From contig JAJDOF010000102.1 of assembly GCA_022340305.1 (NCBI GenBank), forward strand, positions 21,423-85,422: a stretch of 64,000 nucleotides of DNA, given 5' to 3'. This DNA is from Gammaproteobacteria bacterium (GTDB lineage: Bacteria > Pseudomonadota > Gammaproteobacteria > GCA-001735895). This document shows positions 52,325 to 62,155 of the stretch, piece by piece (the first letter of the stretch is position 1; the number at the start of each line of letters is the position of its first letter). The notes beneath the pieces are model-generated. The model did no database searches. It was not told the origin of the DNA and saw nothing but the letters and a program-made list of their open reading frames with translations. Both the position numbers and the translations under genes were made by a program.

Positions 52325-53977
52325 CTATTTTAATTTTGCAGCTTCACCTATGTTATCGACTCCACGTTCCTCGAGCAGGGTTGTCAACCAGTCTGGATCC
52401 ATTTCCGGTACGGACGATAACAACAGATCGGTATAGGCGTGGTGCGGCGGTTTAAACATCACGTCCTTGGGTCCCTGCTCTACAACCTTGCCATATTGCA
52501 TCACCACCACTTCATCGGCGATCGAACGTACCGTTGCCAGGTCATGAGTAATAAACATGTATGACAGGTTCAGCTCTTTTTGCAGTTTGTCGAGCAGTCG
52601 CAGGATGCCTTCAGCCACCAGTTGATCTAGTGCACTGGTCACCTCGTCACAGATTATAAAGGCGGGTTCCGCCGCCAGGGTACGCGCTATACCGATACGC
52701 TGTTTCTGACCGCCAGACAGTTCCGGCGGATACCGATGGTAGTACTGCGCTGGTTCCAGTTCGATTAAATCGAGCAACTCGTCCACGCGGTTCTTCAACG
52801 CAGGTCCCTTCAAGCCACTGTAAAACTGCGCGGGGCGCCCGATAATCTCGCTGATTTTCACCTTCGGATTCAGCGCCGTATCGGCCATCTGGTAAATCAT
52901 CTGCGCCTGGCGCAGCTGATCCTTGGTTCGATCTCGATAGTCGGGTGGTAGCGCCTCACCATTAAATAAAATCTCCCCGCTGGTCGGTGGTAACAGCCCG
53001 GTAATACACCTTGCCGCAGTCGATTTTCCGGAACCAGATTCACCAACCACGGCAACGGTCATGCCCGCGAATATATCAAAAGACACATCATGCAGCACCG
53101 GGGTGTCGCCGTAAGCGGCATCCACATTTTTCACCGAAACCAGCGGCACCGTATCTACCGGCCGCGGTTTCTGGTCGCGCTTGAAATCGCGCACCGCCCA
53201 TAGCGACTTGGTATAGTCGTCCTTGGGATTTTCCAGCATGGTGCGAGTATCCGCTTCTTCCACCTCGTCGCCCTTCAGCAGCACCTTGATGACATTTGCC
53301 ATCTGCGCCACCACCGCGAGATCGTGGGTGATATAGATCGCGGCCGTATTGAACTGGTCAACGATATCCCGAATGGCTGACAAAACCTCGATCTGAGTGG
53401 TGACATCGAGGGCGGTCGTCGGCTCATCGAATATGATCAAATCGGGGCGACAGGCCATTGCCATCGCCGTCATCGCCCGCTGCAATTGCCCACCGGAAAC
53501 CTGGTGCGGGTAGCGAAAACCGATTTCGCGCGGATTAGGCAGGCGCAGGCGCTCGTAGAGTTCCATCGCATCTTCCTGGCTTTCCAGGCGCTTCTGAATG
53601 CGGTACTGAATCGGCGCCTCGGTATGCTGGTCGATGATTTTATGGGCCGGATTAAAGGATGCCGCAGCCGATTGCGCTACATAGGCGATACGTGCGCCCC
53701 TCAGCGACTGCAGGTCGGATGCCGGGGTCGTGGTCAGTTCCATGCCATCGAATTCGATCGACGAGCCCTTGGAGATACGGCAGCCATCGCGGGTAAAACC
53801 CATCGCAGCCAGTCCAATAGTCGACTTGCCGGCGCCAGACTCACCGATCAGACCCATGACCTCGCCCCGATGCAAAGTCAGGTCGATACCATGCACGATT
53901 TCGATCCAGTGTTCGTCCGAGTACCCCTCGATACGCAGATCTTTGATTTTAAGCAATACACTCTTATCTTGAGACAT
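52325..53977 (-). CDS. ABC transporter, fused dual ATP-binding protein (DppD-DppF type)
   Basis: 550 aa with two complete nucleotide-binding domains. The first has Walker [10 protein letters not shown], signature [10 protein letters not shown] and Walker [13 protein letters not shown]; the second has [24 protein letters not shown] and [12 protein letters not shown]. This is the fused ATPase of peptide/nickel-type importers (like YejF/GsiA). It is the last gene of the operon, 5 nt after the DppC-like permease stop, and ends before a strong terminator. Confidence 0.94.
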   Translation of the reverse strand: MSQDKSVLLKIKDLRIEGYSDEHWIEIVHGIDLTLHRGEVMGLIGESGAGKSTIGLAAMGFTRDGCRISKGSSIEFDGMELTTTPASDLQSLRGARIAYVAQSAAASFNPAHKIIDQHTEAPIQYRIQKRLESQEDAMELYERLRLPNPREIGFRYPHQVSGGQLQRAMTAMAMACRPDLIIFDEPTTALDVTTQIEVLSAIRDIVDQFNTAAIYITHDLAVVAQMANVIKVLLKGDEVEEADTRTMLENPKDDYTKSLWAVRDFKRDQKPRPVDTVPLVSVKNVDAAYGDTPVLHDVSFDIFAGMTVAVVGESGSGKSTAARCITGLLPPTSGEILFNGEALPPDYRDRTKDQLRQAQMIYQMADTALNPKVKISEIIGRPAQFYSGLKGPALKNRVDELLDLIELEPAQYYHRYPPELSGGQKQRIGIARTLAAEPAFIICDEVTSALDQLVAEGILRLLDKLQKELNLSYMFITHDLATVRSIADEVVVMQYGKVVEQGPKDVMFKPPHHAYTDLLLSSVPEMDPDWLTTLLEERGVDNIGEAAKLK

Positions 53978-53982
53978 TTCGA

Positions 53983-55044
53983 TTACTCCTTCAGACCAGA
54001 CGACCGGTAAAGCATCCAGTCCACAACAAAGTTAACGGCGACCGTGAGCAGTGCAATTGCACCGGCAGGAATCAACGGAGTTATCTCGCCAAAAGAAATC
54101 AGGGTCGCGTTTTCGCGCACCATCGACCCCCAGTCGGCGGTGGGTGGTTGGATACCAAGGCCCAGGAACGAGAGGCCGGCCACCAGCAAAAATACAAAGC
54201 AGAACTCAAGGCCGAACTCCGCGATCAACGGCGCGCTTGAGTTCGGCAATATCTCCTTGCGAATCAAATACCAGGTGCCCTCGCCCCTTAACTTGGCCGC
54301 TTCAATATAATCCATGACCACGACATTACCGCCAACCGATCGCGCCAGGCGAAACACCCGCGGTGCGTAAATGATCGCGATGACGATGATCAGGGTAGCT
54401 GTGTTGGTGCCGAAAATACTCAGCAGCAGCAACGAGAAGATCAGCGACGGGATCGACATGATGACATCGACGATGCGCCCCAGTAACTGGTCGAGCTTGC
54501 CGCCCTTGGTGGCCGCATACAAGCCTGCAGTCGCACCCATGGCAAATGCCAGGATGGTCGCCAGCAAGGCCAGTCCGACCGTATTACGGGCTCCATAAAT
54601 GATACGGCTGAACATATCCCGGCCCAGTTGATCGGCGCCGAGCAGCATGTTTTCATCGGCTGGTGCAAACGCCGAGGAGATGACTTCAGCCTCACCGAAG
54701 GGAGCGATAATCGGTGCAAAAATGCCGGAAATCGCGTAGGTAAAGATAACAAACAATCCGAACCCGGCGGTCAACGGCGCGGTACGCATTTCCTTGGCGA
54801 GGTCGCGTGGCAGAATCAAGACGAGGAATTCCCGGAATGAATAGGAAACACCCGCGGAAAAAGCGATCATCCCCGCCAGCAGCGTAACCGCCCAGAGCAT
54901 CGATTCGCCGCCGACGATACCCATCACGAAGGAAACCAGGGTCAGCGAAAATAGCAGCACGAACGGGGTGCGTTTTTGATAGTAAGCCGCCAGCGACGAA
55001 GCACCGATCAGCAGGGCATAAAAACCAATGATAAAATAGTTCAT
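53983..55044 (-). CDS. ABC transporter permease (DppC-like, long N-terminus)
   Basis: 353 aa. Extra N-terminal helices precede a standard DppC domain, which starts at about residue 85 with a LAKEMRTAPLTAGFGLF-type segment and has the permease coupling loop EAAKLRGEGTWYLIRKEILPNS (EAA motif). The first three helices are not typical of DppC. The start at 55044 is reasonable: 10 nt follow the upstream DppB-like stop. Confidence 0.9.
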   Translation of the reverse strand: MNYFIIGFYALLIGASSLAAYYQKRTPFVLLFSLTLVSFVMGIVGGESMLWAVTLLAGMIAFSAGVSYSFREFLVLILPRDLAKEMRTAPLTAGFGLFVIFTYAISGIFAPIIAPFGEAEVISSAFAPADENMLLGADQLGRDMFSRIIYGARNTVGLALLATILAFAMGATAGLYAATKGGKLDQLLGRIVDVIMSIPSLIFSLLLLSIFGTNTATLIIVIAIIYAPRVFRLARSVGGNVVVMDYIEAAKLRGEGTWYLIRKEILPNSSAPLIAEFGLEFCFVFLLVAGLSFLGLGIQPPTADWGSMVRENATLISFGEITPLIPAGAIALLTVAVNFVVDWMLYRSSGLKE

Positions 55045-55054
55045 GATTCAGCCC

Positions 55055-56011
55055 TCACTTAGGATGACGCAGGCGTGGATTGGTCAGGATCGACCCCACG
55101 TCAGCAGCCAGGTTTAACAGGATGAAGGTTGCCGCAAAAATCAGGCAGCAGGCCTGTACTACCGGGAAATCGCGCTTGGTTACCGCGTCGACCAGCAGTT
55201 GCCCGATGCCGGGATAGACGAACACCACCTCAACCAACACCACCCCGGTCACCAGATAAGCCAGGTTAAGGGCAACAACATTGATGACTGGCGCCCAGGC
55301 GTTGGGCAACGTGTGTTTGACGATGACCTTCCATGCCGGCACACCTTTCAGCCTGGCCATTTCAACATAGGGCGAGGCCAAGAGGTTGATGATCGAGGCG
55401 CGGGTCATGCGCATCATGTGCGCAACCACGACCAGCACCATGGTCAAGGCGGGCAGAAAGGTGCGATCAAGCTTGTCCACCAGGCTCATGCCATCGTCTA
55501 TCTTGGCAATCGCCGGAAAATAGCCCCCCTTGACGGCGAGAAACAGGATCAGTACGTAACCGAGAAAAAATTCCGGGGACGATATCGAGGTCAGGGTCAC
55601 GACATTAGCTACCCGGTCAAAGACAGTATTTCTATACAATGCCACCAGTACACCCAGAAATATGGCAACAGGTACCGCTATGATTGCGGCATACAGGGCC
55701 AGGAACAGCGTGTTGCCGAATCTTGTAAATATCGCTTCCGAAACCGGTGTTTGTGATACCAGGGATCTACCGAAATCACCCGTCACAGCATTACCCAGCC
55801 ATTCGAAATAGCGGATCGGTGCTGCCCGGTTTAGACCGAGTTGCTCGCGCAGCGCGGCGAGGTTCTCCTCGGTGGCGCCCTGTCCAAGCACGGCCTGGGC
55901 GATGTCTCCGGGCAACAGTTCCACAGCCCCGAAGATAATGATGGAAATGACAAGGAGCGTTACCAGCCCCAGCCCCAGTCTCTTTAAGACTATATTCAGG
56001 ATATCGCCCAT
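55055..56011 (-). CDS. ABC transporter permease (DppB-like)
   Basis: 318 aa with six membrane segments. The family start is LKRLGLGLVTLLVISIIIF, then GDIAQAVLGQ and the EAA-type loop EMARLKGVPAWKVIVKHTLPNAW. It forms the membrane pore with the DppC-like protein. The gene lies 145 nt after the binding-protein gene; that gap holds two hairpins, so it is co-transcribed but likely made at a lower level. Confidence 0.92.
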   Translation of the reverse strand: MGDILNIVLKRLGLGLVTLLVISIIIFGAVELLPGDIAQAVLGQGATEENLAALREQLGLNRAAPIRYFEWLGNAVTGDFGRSLVSQTPVSEAIFTRFGNTLFLALYAAIIAVPVAIFLGVLVALYRNTVFDRVANVVTLTSISSPEFFLGYVLILFLAVKGGYFPAIAKIDDGMSLVDKLDRTFLPALTMVLVVVAHMMRMTRASIINLLASPYVEMARLKGVPAWKVIVKHTLPNAWAPVINVVALNLAYLVTGVVLVEVVFVYPGIGQLLVDAVTKRDFPVVQACCLIFAATFILLNLAADVGSILTNPRLRHPK

Positions 56012-56077
56012 AGCGCTCTTCCCCCTCCTAAAGTGGCATCGATTAGCCGATGCACCTTGATTTATTATTCAGGCTGG

Positions 56078-56108
56078 CCCTGCACCCCGGCGCCGCCGGG
56101 ATGCAGGG
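56078..56108 (-). other. intercistronic stem-loop (14-bp, SBP-permease gap)
   Basis: The arms 56078-56091 and 56095-56108 are complementary at 13 of 14 positions around a 3-nt loop. It lies between the binding-protein and permease genes. Such structures commonly protect the binding-protein mRNA and limit read-through. Confidence 0.6.
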
Positions 56109-56131
56109 GTAAGTCTGTGCATTAATATAAT

Positions 56132-56150
56132 TGCCTGCCACTGGCAGGCA
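56132..56150 (-). other. intercistronic stem-loop (8-bp) just after the SBP stop
   Basis: The arms TGCCTGCC and GGCAGGCA surround ACT, and on the minus strand AT-rich sequence follows. It starts 7 bases after the binding-protein stop. With the 56078 hairpin it forms a tandem pair. Confidence 0.6.
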
Positions 56151-56156
56151 TGCGGT

Positions 56157-57761
56157 TTAGGCAAACCACCAGCGATGGTAACCGCGACCACCATCCAGTT
56201 CCCAGCTCGCTGCCAGGCTCGGACCGTGTTGCACTTTCTTGCTACGTGCATAGACGAAGTTGGCAAAGAATGGAATCACAGTGCCTCCATCGTCTTTCGC
56301 GAGTACACACATTTCGCGATACTGCTCGGCGCGACGGGTGTCATCGAGTTCCGCCTTGGCCATCAGCAGCAACTCGTTGAAGCGTTTGTTCTGCCAGTGC
56401 GACTCGTTCCAGGCCGCGTTGTCCTTGTAGGCCAGGGTAAACATGTTGTCGGGAGTAGGACGCGCGCCCCATTTGACGAAGCACCAGGGTTTCTTCAACC
56501 AGACATCCGACCAGTAACCGTCGTTGGGTTCACGCACGGCATTGATCTGGATGCCGGCCTTCTTGGCATGTTCACTGTAAAGCACACACATATCGACTGC
56601 GCCCGGCAGGATGCTGTCGGCAGCGGACAGGTCCACATTGAGTTTACCCACACCCGATTTCTTCAGATGGAACTTCGCCTTGTCGGGATCATAGGGCCGT
56701 TGCGGAATATCGGTCGGCGCGTAAGGCATAGCCGGAGAAACATGGTAGTCGTTGCCCACCGTCGCCGTACCGAACATGATTTTTTTGACGATGTCCTCAC
56801 GATCGATCGCATATTTCAGCGCGAGCCTGACATCCAGATTGTCGAAGGGGGCATGGTCGCAAAACATCGGCAGCGTAATCGCTGAACCACTGGCAACATT
56901 TTCGACCATGATATTCTTGTTGCGCGCCATCAAGGCCATGGTTTTCAGATCGACCGATGTGATCGCATCGACATCGCCGGTAATCAACGCTGTCTGCCGA
57001 GCGTTGGGGTCATTGAGAATGAGTAACTCAAGCTCGTCAAAATAAGCACCTTCACGATGCCACCCTTCGTTTCGCACCAGTGTGCTAGTGATGCCGGGTT
57101 CATGATTGACGATTTTATACGGACCTGCGCCTAACATGGTATCCCACTCAATGCTGCCATCGCTCTTGGCGGGACACATAACCAGGTGGTAATCGGTCAT
57201 TACCCAGGGTAAGTCGGCAAAGCCCTGGCTAAGCTCGATGACGATGGCATGGTCGCCCTTCGCCTTGATATCGGTGATCGTGGTCAGCAATGCCTTGGCC
57301 GCCGAGGTCGTTTTTTCACCGCGGTGGTGATTCAGCGAGGCAATGGCATCTTTCGCGGTGAATTTCTTGCCGTTGTGAAAAGTGGCATTCTTATTCAGTT
57401 CGAAGGTCCAGACCTTGGCGTCGGGCGTCGCGCTCCAGGAATCAGCCATGTCCGGACCCAATCCATTATCGGGCGTAATTTCAGTCAGGTAACTGCGATG
57501 CGCATGCGCCAGCTGAATCTGACCTACGCTCTGGTAGGTGCCCGGGTCGAAGGTATCGGAGGTATTACCGTCATGTACGCCGACCCTGAACTTGCCGCCT
57601 TTTTTCGGGGTAGCCGCGGCAACTTCGCTGGTCCATAGTCCGGAGGCGAGGGGTATTGTCATCCCGGCCGCGACGGCGTAGCGCATGAAGTCACGTCGAC
57701 CCAGCTTGCCGCTCTTCGCGTCCCTGGTGAGTAACTCTTTGAATTCTTTACTATTGCTCAT
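56157..57761 (-). CDS. Tat-exported ABC substrate-binding protein (DppA/SBP_bac_5)
   Basis: 534 aa. A twin-arginine signal, KLGRRDFMRYAV, is followed by a hydrophobic core and an AAAT cleavage region. The mature domain has the SBP_bac_5 pattern: LTEITPDNGLGPDMADSW, TFELNKNATFHNGKKFTAKD, and VRLALKYAIDREDIV. It binds the transported ligand, oligopeptide-like or other, in the periplasm. The Tat route is unusual for this family and suggests folding before export. It heads the transporter part of the operon. Confidence 0.92.
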   Translation of the reverse strand: MSNSKEFKELLTRDAKSGKLGRRDFMRYAVAAGMTIPLASGLWTSEVAAATPKKGGKFRVGVHDGNTSDTFDPGTYQSVGQIQLAHAHRSYLTEITPDNGLGPDMADSWSATPDAKVWTFELNKNATFHNGKKFTAKDAIASLNHHRGEKTTSAAKALLTTITDIKAKGDHAIVIELSQGFADLPWVMTDYHLVMCPAKSDGSIEWDTMLGAGPYKIVNHEPGITSTLVRNEGWHREGAYFDELELLILNDPNARQTALITGDVDAITSVDLKTMALMARNKNIMVENVASGSAITLPMFCDHAPFDNLDVRLALKYAIDREDIVKKIMFGTATVGNDYHVSPAMPYAPTDIPQRPYDPDKAKFHLKKSGVGKLNVDLSAADSILPGAVDMCVLYSEHAKKAGIQINAVREPNDGYWSDVWLKKPWCFVKWGARPTPDNMFTLAYKDNAAWNESHWQNKRFNELLLMAKAELDDTRRAEQYREMCVLAKDDGGTVIPFFANFVYARSKKVQHGPSLAASWELDGGRGYHRWWFA

Positions 57762-58042
57762 TTAAAATCTCTCCTCGGTTATATTTATCTGTATGCCAGA
57801 ACCACTGAATCCAATGGTTTGCAAAACGGTGACTATACCGGCTGTATTTTTATCAACAAATGACTTTTATTCATACAGCGCATCGAACTGTGTCATTTAA
57901 TCAACCTGATTTATTTAGTCAACACCGCCCAATACTACCTGATCGATAAAAAAAAAACGACACCGCAGCCTAAATCCTCATCTTAAATGTGGATAAAGTT
58001 CCGGATGGTGACTTTCAGATCGCGATAAAGCGGACATGATCG

Positions 58043-59200
58043 CTATCGAATAATCAATGTCTGGGGCGTGCGTTGGGTTAAATTCTCCGCGCCGTTTTCG
58101 CCCAGCATGACGGTGTTGGAGATAAAATAATCGACAACATCGGTATTGGTGAACCAGGAGTGTGCGTGAAAAGTCATGCCCACCTCGAGCTTGCGCTCAC
58201 TGCCGGGTTGCAGGCTGGTGACCATGCTGCCACCCGTCCAGCTCGGCGGAAAACCGATACCGACCAGGTACCCGCAATGATGTCGATGATAATCCGTCAG
58301 GCCGGCACTGTCAGCCACATCCTTCCAGGCCTGGTAAACTTCACCAGCCGTCGCCCCGGGCTTGAGCGCAGCACAGATTGCCTGCATGCCGGTGATGGCG
58401 AGTTCCGCCGAACGTTCGGCACCCGCGGGCGCACTGCCAATGTAAACCAGTCTCCCCATCGGCGCCTGGTACTTGCGATAAGCGCCGCCAATTTCAAGAA
58501 ATACCGCGTCACCATTATGAAAGACATCGCCGCGCCAGGTCGTATGCTCCTCGCCAAGCCGGGTCGTAGGACGGATAAACGGTCCAAAACCCGGGTACTC
58601 GCTACCAGCGAGGATCATCGCTCGATGGCATTCCGCGGCTATTTCATAATCGCTCGCGCCATCTCGAATGGCATCGATCGCTGCGAGTGTTCCCGCATCG
58701 GCCGCGGCCGCGGCCTTACGGGTGTATTCCTGTTCCAGGGGCGACTTCACCAGGCGTAAATCATCGATTATGCCCGACCCATCCAGCCAGTCCGCCTGCG
58801 AAGCGCCTGCGATAATCATTTCGTAGATTCGTGGCGTCATGAACAGACTACGTTTTTCGATGCCGAGCCGGGCCGCAGTCAGGCCGCGATCCTCGAGGAT
58901 AGCCAGTATATAGTCAGACAATTCTTCGCTATCGCCGTGCCCATGAAAATCGGCATTGCTCACCTGGTTTTCAACCGTGATGCGTTCCATCGCGCGACAG
59001 GTCAGCACCATCCTGCCCTCGGCCGGGACCATCAGCACATGGCAGGCGAAGAAACCCCAGTGGTCGAGACCGGTCAGGTAGTAAATATTCTCCGGAACCG
59101 AAACCAGCAGAGCATCCAGATCCAGCTGCTTCATCAGCCGTCTCACCGATGCCAGCCTTTGCTGCAGCTCTTCCTCTGGGAAGACTTCGTAACTCATCAC
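58043..59200 (-). CDS. M24-fold hydrolase lacking most metal ligands (creatinase/ectoine hydrolase-like)
   Basis: 385 aa with an N-terminal creatinase domain and a C-terminal pita-bread domain. The five metal ligands of M24 aminopeptidases are mostly replaced: the first Asp region reads FLEIGG, the second reads YQAPMGR (Pro for Asp), the first Glu region reads GMTFHAHSW (His for Glu), and the last reads FISNTV (Ser for Glu). Only the His segment HRHHCGYLVGIGFPP remains. This is like metal-free members such as creatinase and ectoine hydrolase, so it probably cleaves an amide or ureido compound imported by the neighbouring ABC system. The frame start follows GAGTCGAGG. Confidence 0.83.
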   Translation of the reverse strand: MMSYEVFPEEELQQRLASVRRLMKQLDLDALLVSVPENIYYLTGLDHWGFFACHVLMVPAEGRMVLTCRAMERITVENQVSNADFHGHGDSEELSDYILAILEDRGLTAARLGIEKRSLFMTPRIYEMIIAGASQADWLDGSGIIDDLRLVKSPLEQEYTRKAAAAADAGTLAAIDAIRDGASDYEIAAECHRAMILAGSEYPGFGPFIRPTTRLGEEHTTWRGDVFHNGDAVFLEIGGAYRKYQAPMGRLVYIGSAPAGAERSAELAITGMQAICAALKPGATAGEVYQAWKDVADSAGLTDYHRHHCGYLVGIGFPPSWTGGSMVTSLQPGSERKLEVGMTFHAHSWFTNTDVVDYFISNTVMLGENGAENLTQRTPQTLIIR

Positions 59201-59420
59201 CTCGACTCCTGTAAACTGACCCGCTTCAATCCTACCACAGAGTACACGATGTTAAGCGCAGCGCTTAAATCTCTTACCTACGCAGCCAGATCATCGCGAA
59301 TGGATAAAATGGAACAGCACCGGGAGAGGATCTCCTGGTCCGAGACTCGCACTTACTCATTGCCCCGCTCCCGGCGAGTGCTTAACATTTAGTTAAGATC
59401 TGTAACCCTAAACTCTATTG

Positions 59421-60764
59421 ATGAAGCTGCGCGCCCGGTTCAGTCGTATTGCTTTTGCCTTGCAATCCATTGCTGGCAGGGTTCGATTTTGCCCGAACCC
59501 TGTACCGCAAACGATTCTCTGCGCCGGCCTGATTGCGCTGTTTCCGACGGCATTACTCGCCGAAGTTCAAGCCAATTCCTGCTCCGCTATCATCGAGCGC
59601 TTCGAATACGAGGGTAACAAGGTTACGCGCGCGGAATTCCTGCTGCAACGCTCGGGGCTGGTTCCAGGGCAACGTCTGGATTCCGTCGCTATCGAGCGCG
59701 CTCGACAGGAAATATATGATACCGGCCTGTTCCGCAAGGTCGAAATCCGCGTCGATGATTTATGCCAGGCCCGTACCACGGTGACCATCCGGGTCAGGGA
59801 GAGATATTATCAACTGTTTTACCCCCGACTCAGCCGTAACGCCGACGGCGTAATCGAGAAGGGCTGGAAATACCAGGGTAATAACCTCTTCGGCGCGGAC
59901 CATACGCTCGAAGCCACGATTTCCGAAAGAGACTACCAATCCGGCCAAACGACCCAGGAAACAAAATTCAACTATGACTGGCCGATGTTGGAAACCCCCT
60001 ATGACCTGCGTTTTTCGCTCAGCCGAACCAGTTCCCTGGTTACGGAAGACGAGGACATTACAAGTTTCAGTGACTCATTTTCATTCCTGGTTGGCCGCGA
60101 CTGGCTGTCAAACCCGCTTGGCCACCCCATCACAATACTGGCTAAAATTAATTCCCAGCACCGTTACTGGGACGAGGATGCGCCAGCTGACACGCTCGGC
60201 CTCGGTAACTATGCAACCCTCGGTCTGCGTCTCGAGTACGATGACATACACGAGGAAAAGTATCGGCGCTACGGGCGGTTTTTCGCCATGGAATTCAACC
60301 GTGGAATCTATGAGCTAGGCAGCGATATCGATGCAGCCCACTTTTCACTCGAGGCGCGGCTTTACTATCGCCTCAACGATTTCGATAACCTGAATTCTCG
60401 CTATCTCCTCTCCCTGGCCTCGGAAGATGTTTTCGATAGCCCCAACTACAGTTTTGGCGGTGCCTACACCCTGCGCGGCATCGATTCAGATGAGGTCACC
60501 GGCAACGGCCTGTGGCAGGCAAACATCGAATACCTCAAGGGCTTCGCCAGCATGCGCAATTTTCGGCTGGCATTTTTCACCGACATCGGTAACGTTTTTG
60601 ATAAGTATAATCAGTTCAACGATCATGACTGGCATCAAACCGTCGGCCTGGGATTGCGCTGGAAAATTCAATCTTTCGTAAATACCACCCTGGTGATCGA
60701 TTACGCACACGACCCCGATTCTGGGTTTACCAAGGTATATGGTGGTACTTCCCTGATATTTTGA
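59421..60764 (+). CDS. Omp85-like outer-membrane protein with one POTRA domain
   Basis: 447 aa from the ATG at 59421. A long N-terminal stretch contains a signal peptide ending near ALLAEV. Residues of about 50-125 form one POTRA domain (IERFEYEGNKVTRAEFLL ... RARQEIYDTGLFRKVEIRV). A beta-barrel follows with GGAYTLRGIDSDE (the RGx motif) and a final aromatic strand, TKVYGGTSLIF. It is much shorter than BamA or TamA and is probably a specialised outer-membrane assembly or secretion protein. It diverges from the M24 gene. Confidence 0.82.
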   Translation: MKLRARFSRIAFALQSIAGRVRFCPNPVPQTILCAGLIALFPTALLAEVQANSCSAIIERFEYEGNKVTRAEFLLQRSGLVPGQRLDSVAIERARQEIYDTGLFRKVEIRVDDLCQARTTVTIRVRERYYQLFYPRLSRNADGVIEKGWKYQGNNLFGADHTLEATISERDYQSGQTTQETKFNYDWPMLETPYDLRFSLSRTSSLVTEDEDITSFSDSFSFLVGRDWLSNPLGHPITILAKINSQHRYWDEDAPADTLGLGNYATLGLRLEYDDIHEEKYRRYGRFFAMEFNRGIYELGSDIDAAHFSLEARLYYRLNDFDNLNSRYLLSLASEDVFDSPNYSFGGAYTLRGIDSDEVTGNGLWQANIEYLKGFASMRNFRLAFFTDIGNVFDKYNQFNDHDWHQTVGLGLRWKIQSFVNTTLVIDYAHDPDSGFTKVYGGTSLIF

Positions 60765-61015
60765 GTTTCCCGGGCAAGCCACCGTAGGGACGTTGTTTAA
60801 CCGGTTGAGTACCCGGGTATTAACCGCGCCACATGCCCAATGCCCCATTGATCGAATACTGGCGCGGGGTTAAGCGGGCGCTGAATGGACTTTGCTCCGA
60901 TTGTCGGGCGCTCGATGGGTTGTCCCGCAGATCCGTTCACAACATTCCGCAAGTTGCATGACAAAGGGTATACTGATTGCAGATTCATTCTCGAGGCAGG
61001 CTTCCCTTGTTACCA

Positions 61016-61840
61016 ATGTTAGTTCGTACTGCAACACTTATTGCCCTGATGCTGTCGATCGTCGGCTGCGCCACCAATCCCGTCACCGGCCGCTCGCAAT
61101 TCATGATCATCTCGGAAAAGCAGGCGATCAGCGCCTCCAGCGAGGCCTATGTCAAGATGCTCGCGCCGCTTGATGCGAAAGGTAAAATCGATAGCGATCC
61201 GGCACTGGCCGCCAAGGTTAACCAGATCACCGCCAGGCTCATTGCCCAGGCAATTAAATTTCGGCCGGAAACGCAAACCTGGGATTGGCGTGTCAAGGTC
61301 ATCGATGATCCAGAGACCGTTAATGCCTTCTGCATGGCGGGTGGCAAGATGGCCATTTATTCGGGACTGATTCTCAAACTGCAGGCCAGCGACGACGAGA
61401 TAGCCCAGGTGATGGGACACGAGATCGCCCACGCCCTGTCGGCGCACACTAGCGAACAAATGTCCGTGGCGCTGGCCACCGACCTGGCGGTCACCGCGTT
61501 TGCGGTAACCCGTGACGAGCCCGGGGTGGCGCTTGCCGGTGCCTCGCTTGCCGCCGCACTTGCCATCAAGTTACCCAATAGTCGCGTTGCAGAAGCGGAA
61601 TCCGACGTCATCGGCATCGAACTTGCCGCGCGCGCGGGCTATAACCCTAACGCCGCCGTCAGCCTGTGGGAAAAAATGGCAAAAAACTCGGGGAGTAACG
61701 GCGAGTTCGACTTCTTCAGCACCCACCCGGCGCCAGCGAAAAGAATAGAAAACCTGCGTAAACTGGTGCCGAAAATGATGCCCTATTACCTGGAAAAAAG
61801 TACACGTCCAGTTTATCCCTTGAAATCGGGTGAAGGGTAG
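61016..61840 (+). CDS. M48-family metallopeptidase lipoprotein (YcaL/LoiP-like)
   Basis: 274 aa from the ATG at 61016. The lipobox is SIVGC (Cys18). The zinc motif HEIAH is at 135-139 with the third ligand Glu in AEAESDVIG, and the sequence ends with SNGEFDFFSTHPAPAKRIENL. It is a periplasmic protease held by a lipid anchor, of the BepA/LoiP type, which cleaves misfolded envelope proteins. A decayed copy lies at 51880-52060. Confidence 0.92.
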   Translation: MLVRTATLIALMLSIVGCATNPVTGRSQFMIISEKQAISASSEAYVKMLAPLDAKGKIDSDPALAAKVNQITARLIAQAIKFRPETQTWDWRVKVIDDPETVNAFCMAGGKMAIYSGLILKLQASDDEIAQVMGHEIAHALSAHTSEQMSVALATDLAVTAFAVTRDEPGVALAGASLAAALAIKLPNSRVAEAESDVIGIELAARAGYNPNAAVSLWEKMAKNSGSNGEFDFFSTHPAPAKRIENLRKLVPKMMPYYLEKSTRPVYPLKSGEG

Positions 61841-62155
61841 CTGGCCAGCGAGATGCGGTGGATTGAGCAGCGCTCTGTGCTGTTAAGTGAGGGCCGATTG
61901 TCATCAATCGAACCGCCCCTGTGGAAACCTGAAAATCGATTACTCTACCGAGATGAGCGTTACACTGTCAGGATGCGAGATAACCCACAGCATAAAACAT
62001 TCTACAATTTCCACAAATAGCCGGTGGCTCAGGGAGTTCGGTGATTACAAACCTTACCAACTGCCAGGCTGCAGTACCTTGTTCCCGATCCCGTTGATAA
62101 ACTTGGAAATTCTGGTCTATAGTTAAAAATAATTGTATCGAGGTAGGAGTTATCC
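61841..62155. other. intergenic region with a promoter at its right end
   Basis: 315 bases. No reading frame with coding character. The right end carries the promoter for the following gene, listed separately. The left half holds nothing I can recognise. Confidence 0.5.
62094..62123 (+). promoter_or_regulatory. sigma-70-type promoter for the unknown 200-aa gene
   Basis: TTGATA at 62094 and TATAGT at 62118 are separated by 18 bases. Transcription would start near 62130, about 26 bases before the ATG, and an AGGTAGGAG ribosome site follows. Confidence 0.65.
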
